Assembly (NCBI GenBank): GCA_903850725.1
Contig: CAINMG010000050.1
Span: forward strand, 1-18,320
Length of the DNA stretch: 18,320 bases
Direction: 5' to 3'
Source of the DNA: Candidatus Staskawiczbacteria bacterium
GTDB taxonomy: Bacteria > Patescibacteriota > Minisyncoccia > Minisyncoccales > Staskawiczbacteraceae
Each line of letters opens with the position of its first letter. The stretch's first letter is position 1. The position numbers and the translations under genes are program-made. Under the pieces are notes generated by a model that had not been told where the DNA came from, did no database searches, and was given only the letters and a program-made list of their open reading frames with translations. Positions 6,464 to 11,422 of the stretch are shown in pieces.

Positions 6464-7453
6464 ATGGCAGAGCAAGCTGTTAGAACTGGTGTCATTTTCG
6501 AAGAAACACAGCAACCCGAGGAGAAAAAGCACCCGTTGTTGGAACTCGCTTTGTTCGGCGAGAGTTGTGAAGAAGCTATTGCTCACTGGGGCGACAAAAA
6601 TACGATGAGCCACAGATTGGGCACACTTCAAACAGTTCTTAAAAGCAAATATGTAGGAAAGGAATCGGTACTGTTTTTAATGGAACTTGCCGATGGATGG
6701 AGAAGCTCAAACAATTTTCGAATTTTTGATGAATCCTCTGGCGAAGAGAGGGCAAAAAATCGGTGCAAAGTCGCTGAAAAGGCCTTTGACGTTTTGTGTG
6801 CTCGCTTTTTTGGTCATGAAAAGGATCGCGACCCTATGTGGTGGTGGATGCTCGGAGATCAAGAAGTCTTTGAGAAGACCTTGTGGTTTCTTCGTGTCGA
6901 TGATGATCGACTCTGTCGATGTACATTGCGTAATTTCCATGCCGATAGCGAAAAACCACAAATCCGGACCATCGGAAAATTTCTCACCATTTTTGCTGAA
7001 CTCGGATGGGAGTATGGTCGGTATGACTTTCGCAGTTTATGCAAATCTGTGGTCGTTGAACGGTTGATTTCAGCCCGTCCAAAACTAGTCGATATCCTAG
7101 CTGCCACGAATAACCTGCATTGGCTGTTGAGACAAAAGAAGCCCGATAGAGCTACGCACCAAGCGTTGAAATCACTGGCTTTTCAGTACAAACTATATTT
7201 GCCGAGAATCGATGGTTCGTGGGGGGAGGAGTATCGTGTGCCAGAAACATTGCAAGAAGCGCTTTACGGTGGCTCACGGGAGGCCGAAGTCTTACTGCTC
7301 TGCAAATCTCTCCAGAGTCAGCGACGATTGTTCGCTACGGCTAGGAGAAAAGTTGCGAGAGCAGGGCGTGAGAAAGAGCGCCAGGCTAAGCTCAAACAGT
7401 TAGAAGAGCAGCAACGCCAACTAGCTAAGCAACTTGCTCAGTTGGGTGGTTAG
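6464..7453 (+). CDS. Orphan protein, 329 aa, unknown function, GC-richer than its neighbours
   Basis: Start chosen at 6464 because GGAGG (6451-6455) lies eight bases upstream; a longer frame from 6437 has no SD. No family is recognised. The protein looks soluble and mostly helical, is rich in Trp, Arg and Glu, has a striking MWWWML motif (125-130) after the acidic/basic HEKDRDP stretch, and ends in a charged Lys/Arg/Gln/Glu-rich segment (about 295-325) that should form a coiled coil. There is no signal peptide or membrane segment. Codon and base composition are richer in G+C than the AbiE genes before it and the thioredoxin gene after it. It has its own TTGACA promoter and a strong terminator, so it is a stand-alone unit and possibly acquired. 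Confidence 0.8.
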   Translation: MAEQAVRTGVIFEETQQPEEKKHPLLELALFGESCEEAIAHWGDKNTMSHRLGTLQTVLKSKYVGKESVLFLMELADGWRSSNNFRIFDESSGEERAKNRCKVAEKAFDVLCARFFGHEKDRDPMWWWMLGDQEVFEKTLWFLRVDDDRLCRCTLRNFHADSEKPQIRTIGKFLTIFAELGWEYGRYDFRSLCKSVVVERLISARPKLVDILAATNNLHWLLRQKKPDRATHQALKSLAFQYKLYLPRIDGSWGEEYRVPETLQEALYGGSREAEVLLLCKSLQSQRRLFATARRKVARAGREKERQAKLKQLEEQQRQLAKQLAQLGG

Positions 7454-7473
7454 TGGTGAATAGTAATAAGCCC

Positions 7474-7512
7474 GAACCCCGTTGTGCATTTGCGCCGACG
7501 GGGTTTTCTTTT
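7474..7512 (+). terminator. Intrinsic terminator of the 329-aa orphan gene
   Basis: AACCCCGT (7475-7482) pairs with ACGGGGTT (7498-7505); a smaller GTGC/GCGC stem can form inside the loop. TTCTTTT follows. Its GC-rich layout resembles the terminator of the 61-aa membrane gene at 1744-1775. Confidence 0.85.
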
Positions 7513-7523
7513 GCAAAATTTTT

Positions 7524-7532
7524 TGGTATAAT
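7524..7532 (+). promoter_or_regulatory. Extended -10 promoter of the thioredoxin fusion, predicted leaderless
   Basis: TG-G-TATAAT (7524-7532), then six bases (ACCCTT) and the ATG at 7539. Transcription should start at or next to the ATG. Confidence 0.65.
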
Positions 7533-7538
7533 ACCCTT

Positions 7539-8117
7539 ATGAATTTAACAGATCAAAATTTTGAAACAGAAATTAAAAATCAAGACAAACTTGTAATTGT
7601 AGATTTTTTTGCTACTTGGTGTGAGCCATGCCGTATGCTGGCTCCTATTTTAGAAAAAGTTGCTAGTGAATTAAAAGACAAAGTTGTTTTAATGAAAGTA
7701 AATTTAGATGATGCACCACAAACAGCTGGTAAATTTAATGTAGATAGAATTCCCACAGTGATTGTATTTCAAAATGGAAATCCTGTAACTGGATTTGTAG
7801 GCATGGCCACAGAACAATCTATAAAGCAAATGATAAATCAAGTTTTAACTGGCCAGGAAAGTGTAGAAGAAATTTCTGAGCGTTATTATAATTATGCAAT
7901 TACTCAAGGTTTTCATTTAAATCCTGATAAAAAAACTACAGACAGAGTTATAAATGGACTTTTGGAAAATGAAAAAAAGCATGGCAAGAAATATTGCCCA
8001 TGTAGAAGGGTGACAGGGGATGCAGAAAAAGATGCAAAAATAATTTGCCCTTGCGTGTATCATAAAGACGAAGTTGCCAAGGACGGGCATTGCATTTGTA
8101 ACTTATTTGTAAAATAA
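7539..8117 (+). CDS. Thioredoxin fused to a ferredoxin-thioredoxin reductase catalytic-like domain
   Basis: 192 aa. Residues 1-105 are a thioredoxin fold with the active site WCEPC (27-31) and the cis-proline segment DRIPTV (69-74). After a helical linker, residues 115-192 resemble the beta subunit of ferredoxin-thioredoxin reductase: CPC (153-155), CPC (170-172) and CIC (185-187). By analogy with that family, C153, C170, C172 and C185 would hold a 4Fe-4S cluster, and C155 and C187 would form the redox disulfide next to it. The spacings (14 and 12 residues between motifs) differ somewhat from the plant/cyanobacterial enzyme, and the usual CHC is CIC. I reject the upstream ATG at 7482 because it overlaps the preceding terminator and lies upstream of the promoter. 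rmuC follows two bases after the stop, implying one operon. Confidence 0.9.
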   Translation: MNLTDQNFETEIKNQDKLVIVDFFATWCEPCRMLAPILEKVASELKDKVVLMKVNLDDAPQTAGKFNVDRIPTVIVFQNGNPVTGFVGMATEQSIKQMINQVLTGQESVEEISERYYNYAITQGFHLNPDKKTTDRVINGLLENEKKHGKKYCPCRRVTGDAEKDAKIICPCVYHKDEVAKDGHCICNLFVK

Positions 8118-8119
8118 AT

Positions 8120-9160
8120 ATGGATGTTTCAATAATACTTTTAATTATAACTATTTTAGCAATTGGAGTTGTGATTGTTTTGCTTGTAAAAAACCAGAAC
8201 CCTTCGACAGGCTCAGGGCAAGCAGACAATGGCCAACTTTTAATGCTTCAACAACAAATAAACCAAATTTCTCAGGTGCTAGATACAAAGCTTTCTGAAT
8301 CAAACAAAACTACTCAATTTCAATTTGCAGAATCTACCAAAATTATTGGGGATGTAAGAGAAAGATTAGCAAAATTAGACGAAACCAATAGACAAGTTGT
8401 AAGCTTTGCCGATCAACTAAAAAACCTGCAAGATATTTTAAAAAATCCAAAACAAAGAGGAATTCTTGGAGAATATTATCTGGAAACTGTTTTAAAAAAT
8501 GTTTTGCCACCTTCATCTTTTCAAATGCAATATTCTTTTAAAGATGGTAATATTGTAGATGCTGTAGTTTTTGTAGATAAAAGAATTATTCCAATTGATT
8601 CAAAATTTTCTTTAGAGAATTATAATAGAATTATTGAAGCTAGAGATCCAGAAATAAAAAAGAAATTTGAAACTGCTTTTGTGGGTGATTTAAAAATTAG
8701 AATTGATGAAACTTCAAAATATGTAAGACCAGAAGAAAATACAATGGATTTTGCTTTTATGTTTATTCCTTCTGAAGCTGTGTATTATGATTTACTCATA
8801 AATAAAGTTGGTGCTGTAACAGAAGATACAAATAATTTAATTCATTATGCTGGCAAGAAAAAAGTGGTAATTGTTTCACCAACTTCTTTTTTGGCCTATC
8901 TGCAAACTGTTCTGCAGGGTCTTCGCAATCAAAAAATTTCCGAGCAAGCTCAAACAATTATTAAAGAAGTAGAAAAACTTGGCAAACATTTATTTACATA
9001 TTCAGAATATACAAGAAGATTAGGTCAGCACTTAGATTCTGCAGTTGGAAGTTATAATAAAGCCAACACAGAATTTGCCAAAATTGATAAAGACGTAGTT
9101 AAAATCACAGGAGGCGAGTCCACATTAAAACTTGAAAATATTGAAGAAAAAATCCAATAA
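8120..9160 (+). CDS. rmuC: RmuC-family DNA recombination protein
   Basis: RmuC proteins are predicted nuclease-like factors that limit DNA inversions at repeats; the biochemical role is not firmly established. 346 aa. An N-terminal membrane segment (about residues 3-23) anchors it, followed by a coiled-coil stretch (about 40-110). The conserved RmuC core contains GEYYLETVLKNVLPPSSF, IPIDSKFSLENY, MFIPSEAVYYDLL and VSPTSFLAYLQTVLQGLR. Residues 28-35 (PSTGSGQA) are encoded by a short palindromic repeat (8200-8218) inserted in frame just after the membrane segment. The ATG begins two bases after the thioredoxin stop, so it is probably co-transcribed and translationally coupled. Confidence 0.93.
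   Translation: MDVSIILLIITILAIGVVIVLLVKNQNPSTGSGQADNGQLLMLQQQINQISQVLDTKLSESNKTTQFQFAESTKIIGDVRERLAKLDETNRQVVSFADQLKNLQDILKNPKQRGILGEYYLETVLKNVLPPSSFQMQYSFKDGNIVDAVVFVDKRIIPIDSKFSLENYNRIIEARDPEIKKKFETAFVGDLKIRIDETSKYVRPEENTMDFAFMFIPSEAVYYDLLINKVGAVTEDTNNLIHYAGKKKVVIVSPTSFLAYLQTVLQGLRNQKISEQAQTIIKEVEKLGKHLFTYSEYTRRLGQHLDSAVGSYNKANTEFAKIDKDVVKITGGESTLKLENIEEKIQ
8200..8218 (+). repeat. Short palindromic repeat inserted in frame in rmuC
   Basis: CCCTTCGACAGGCTCAGGG, with CCCT/AGGG ends. It is the same family as 13163-13182 in the murL-murD gene (CCCTTCGAC, a variable core, then GCTCAGGG). Confidence 0.75.
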
Positions 9161-9187
9161 AAAAGTTTATATTTAAAATAAGCAAAT

Positions 9188-10342
9188 ATGGATAAAAGAG
9201 ATTCATCATTTTCAAATTATCGCGAAGCTATTGAAGAAAAAACTCCAATTAATCTTGAATTAAACACTCGCTTTGAAAGAAGTATTAGTCCTGCTGAGCA
9301 AATTCGTTATGACGAAAATACCCGTTTTGCGGAAGTTATTTATGATAAAATGATCAGTTTAATTGATGACAAAATTAGTATTGAAGAATTGGAAAATGAG
9401 TTATCTGAAACAAAAAAAGATCTTTCCGTTAGTCAGCAGAAAGTAATGGAAAAAATATATGAAAATATTTTAAAGGAATCTGAAGGCAAAGTTCATAGAA
9501 ATGGAGTATCTCTTAAATCTTTATACAAGGAACGGCCTTTGGCCCCGCGTGACATTTTTTTAAATTATATGGAGTTAGCACATAAAATTCAACTTTCAGA
9601 AAAAATATCCTTAGATGATGTTTCGGTTATGCCCTGGGGCGCTGTGGTTATAAAGGTGCGCGACAAAGAGACGTGGATAATGATTGAAAAGTCAAAAAAT
9701 TTAGAAGAGGTTGATGGATTTAAAATGACTGATTGTTTTCTGATTTCTACAAATAAGAGTGAAGGCGAAACTTATTCTGAAGAAAAGGACAATCGCTATA
9801 TTGGAAAACAAGCAAATCGCACGATTTTAGTTTATATTGGAGAAAAGTCAGAAAAAGAAATATCACAAATCATAAGACATGAGCTTTTTCATGAACTTTA
9901 TGATAATGTCATATCTCCTGCACACAAAAACCGTTACAAAAATGAAAAAATGGACAGTATTTTTCGTGAAGTAAAAAATGAAATTGTAGCATATGCAATT
10001 GGCAACCAATGGCAAACAAATGAAAAGGGTTATTTCCCGTCATCTTATACAAAATTTAATGTACACAAAGAAGTTGGGCAAGAAGTTTTGTTGAGTATTC
10101 TAAAAGATAAACTTCCAGAAGAAGAAATGAATTTTGATCCACCAGAAAAGAAAGTTGAGGATTATAAAAATAAATTTGGCGAGGCGGATTTTGCAAAAGC
10201 AAAAGACATTGCAGATAATTTCGTGCTTGAAATGGCAAATATCTGGCGAGAAGTTGTTCGTCTTAATATTTCAGGCAGTAAAGCTTTTGAGGAAACAGTG
10301 AAGGCAACCTTGACCTCTCAATCATTTAATGAAATGAGCTAA
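9188..10342 (+). CDS. Putative zinc metallopeptidase (HEXXH), otherwise unrecognised
   Basis: 384 aa. The only clear motif is HELFH (231-235) in IIRHELFHELYD, the zinc-binding HEXXH of zincin peptidases; E265 in KNEIVAYAIG, 30 residues on, is a plausible third ligand (gluzincin-like). About 150 residues before it are helical and charged (coiled-coil-like around 60-95), and the middle (145-220) looks like a beta-rich domain. There is no signal peptide or membrane segment, so it should be cytosolic unless anchored by a partner. It starts 27 bases after rmuC; TAAAAT at 9174-9179 might be a -10 box. Directly after its stop a second coding-like frame continues without a start codon, suggesting the true protein is about 95 residues longer and that a frameshift separates the parts. 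Confidence 0.7.
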   Translation: MDKRDSSFSNYREAIEEKTPINLELNTRFERSISPAEQIRYDENTRFAEVIYDKMISLIDDKISIEELENELSETKKDLSVSQQKVMEKIYENILKESEGKVHRNGVSLKSLYKERPLAPRDIFLNYMELAHKIQLSEKISLDDVSVMPWGAVVIKVRDKETWIMIEKSKNLEEVDGFKMTDCFLISTNKSEGETYSEEKDNRYIGKQANRTILVYIGEKSEKEISQIIRHELFHELYDNVISPAHKNRYKNEKMDSIFREVKNEIVAYAIGNQWQTNEKGYFPSSYTKFNVHKEVGQEVLLSILKDKLPEEEMNFDPPEKKVEDYKNKFGEADFAKAKDIADNFVLEMANIWREVVRLNISGSKAFEETVKATLTSQSFNEMS

Positions 10343-10620
10343 AAATATCTTTAATTGATTCAGATAAAGTTATTGATGCGGTTTCAGTAGCTAATAAAGA
10401 TGATATTTTTAATTTAGAAAAAGCACTTGAGGTTGTAGTTGATGCCATACATTTTAGAGTGCCAATTGCAGGGCTTGATGAGCTAGTTTTATTAATCCAA
10501 AAAGAATTTAATGATAATGAAAGTTTAAGTAATGAGTATAAAGAAAAGTGTCAACGAGTAATTAGTAATTACGAGAAAAACATTGATCGCTGGATTAAAC
10601 CCGGGGAACAACGCAAATAA
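10333..10620 (+). pseudogene. Start-less reading frame, likely frameshifted C-terminal part of the preceding gene
   Basis: Frame open from 10333 to the TAA at 10618-10620, 95 codons. It reads NELKISLIDSDKVIDAVS at its start and ends NIDRWIKPGEQRK. Codon usage is that of the AT-rich host genes and the composition is protein-like (helical, Asp/Glu/Lys-rich), but no ATG, GTG or TTG occurs in a sensible position. It overlaps the last codons of the metallopeptidase frame. A single -1 shift around 10334-10340 would join them as one protein of about 480 aa. A sequencing error, a real mutation or an unusual start are all possible; no canonical slippery heptamer is present. A terminator follows at 10634, the natural end of the operon. 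Confidence 0.55.
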
Positions 10621-10633
10621 GTATTTAACAAAT

Positions 10634-10670
10634 AAATGCTGTCAATAAATTTGACAGCATTTTATTATTA
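10634..10670 (+). terminator. Intrinsic terminator of the thioredoxin-rmuC-peptidase operon
   Basis: A 12-bp perfect stem (AAATGCTGTCAA, 10634-10645, with TTGACAGCATTT, 10651-10662), loop TAAAT, then ATTATTAT. Confidence 0.85.
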
Positions 10671-10679
10671 TGCTATCAT
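10651..10679 (+). promoter_or_regulatory. Promoter of the 144-aa orphan gene, overlapping the terminator stem
   Basis: TTGACA (10651-10656) is part of the 3' arm of the preceding terminator. A 17-bp spacer ending in TGC gives an extended -10, TATCAT (10674-10679). Confidence 0.6.
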
Positions 10680-10774
10680 TTAACCATAAAGAGATTATGT
10701 GACCAAGTCTCTTGCTGTCGATGTGGCAGATTTACAAATGGTCATAATTGGCTAACTCTTGAAAGGAGAACGCC
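10680..10774 (+). promoter_or_regulatory. Structured 5' leader of the 144-aa orphan gene
   Basis: About 90 nt between promoter and ATG. Two helices compete or form a pseudoknot: AAGAGA/TCTCTT (10689-10694 with 10708-10713), and ATTATGTGACCA/TGGTCATAAT (10694-10705 with 10739-10748, with a two-base bulge). The SD AAAGGAG follows. Switching between the two would be a way to regulate expression, but this is inference. Confidence 0.35.
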
Positions 10775-11209
10775 ATGGATTACAGCTTCGAGGAAACCGT
10801 TGCGTTGGCTTATGAGCAAGCGGAATATTTTCTCCGTATTGTGACGGAGAAGTTTCCGGGTGCGGTTTTGCACCTTCAGCCGGAGGTCGGCATGGTCTTG
10901 GCTCGTTGCCAAGATTTCGCACAGTCATGCGAAGCAGGCGTGTCGGTTGGAGACCGCGACACAGACGGCTTTGTTTGTGTCCGAGTCAATCAGCCGTCCG
11001 ACTGCAACGGTGGACGGATCGTTTGGCATCGTCGATGGAATGATGATGCTAGCGAGAAGCTCGCAGAATTCGTACGCATTCATCTGGAAACAGGTGAGTC
11101 GTGGAACGAGTTTTGCGAGACGTGGGATTTGGCCCAGGAGGAAGCCAAACTTCATCCCGAACCATTTCCTGTGCAAATGTGCGAGATTTTCGCCCTGAAT
11201 AGGCAATAA
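10775..11209 (+). CDS. Orphan protein, 144 aa, unknown function, GC-richer than its neighbours
   Basis: The start ATG follows AAAGGAGAACGCC, a textbook SD; the ten bases AAAGGAGAAC also precede the 61-aa gene at 1977. The protein is soluble and acidic, rich in Glu, Trp, Cys and Val. The first 45 residues look helical, and the centre (GVSVGDRDTDGFVCVRVNQP, about 56-75) looks like beta strands. Five cysteines are scattered without a metal-binding spacing I recognise. No family is identified. It has its own promoter, structured leader and downstream terminator. Base composition stands out from the AT-rich genes on both sides, as for the 329-aa orphan. Confidence 0.75.
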   Translation: MDYSFEETVALAYEQAEYFLRIVTEKFPGAVLHLQPEVGMVLARCQDFAQSCEAGVSVGDRDTDGFVCVRVNQPSDCNGGRIVWHRRWNDDASEKLAEFVRIHLETGESWNEFCETWDLAQEEAKLHPEPFPVQMCEIFALNRQ

Positions 11210-11258
11210 CTCGTACAAGTAAAGTTTTTCTGTTTGAACTTTCGTCAATCAAGCAGTT

Positions 11259-11374
11259 GAAAAGTATGGCCGTATCTTTTCATAAAAACCAGAGGCCATT
11301 GAAAGGGTTATGAGCAAGCCCTAATAAGCAGAATTTTCTGCACTCACCAAGTCCATTTTTATGGGCTTTTTTTT
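11259..11374 (+). ncRNA. Run of stem-loops ending in a terminator; structured 3' UTR or small RNA
   Basis: Between the 144-aa gene and murL-murD lie consecutive inverted repeats: ATGGCC/GGCCAT (11266-11271 with 11294-11299), AGGG/CCCT (11304-11307 with 11319-11322), GCAGAA/TTCTGC (11328-11341) and the terminator stem (11349-11368). No known RNA family is recognised and no promoter is seen directly before it, so a processed 3' UTR is as likely as an independent RNA. Confidence 0.3.
11349..11374 (+). terminator. Intrinsic terminator upstream of murL-murD
   Basis: AAGTCCAT (11349-11356) pairs with ATGGGCTT (11361-11368, one G-U pair), loop TTTT, followed by six Ts beyond the stem. Confidence 0.88.
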
Positions 11375-11385
11375 GTAAAAAAATG

Positions 11386-11394
11386 TGGTATAAT
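11386..11394 (+). promoter_or_regulatory. Extended -10 promoter of the murL-murD / ftsW operon
   Basis: TG-G-TATAAT (11386-11394), with no clear -35. The predicted leader to the ATG at 11423 is about 20 nt and lacks an SD. Confidence 0.6.
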
Positions 11395-11422
11395 ACAAAA
11401 ATAGTAAGCTAAATAAAACTAG

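Noticed and set aside
10320..10350. Programmed -1 ribosomal frameshift at the end of the metallopeptidase
   Set aside because: No canonical X-XXY-YYZ slippery heptamer in the correct frame and no obvious downstream pseudoknot before the new frame; mutation or sequence error is simpler.
10860..11248. Overlapping frames on both strands within the 144-aa orphan gene
   Set aside because: The frame at 10775 has a textbook SD and promoter; the others have neither and are GC-rich shadows.
11210..11348. Known RNAs (signal recognition particle RNA, tmRNA, RNase P RNA, T-box)
   Set aside because: The stem-loops do not show the conserved loops or core motifs of any of these families.
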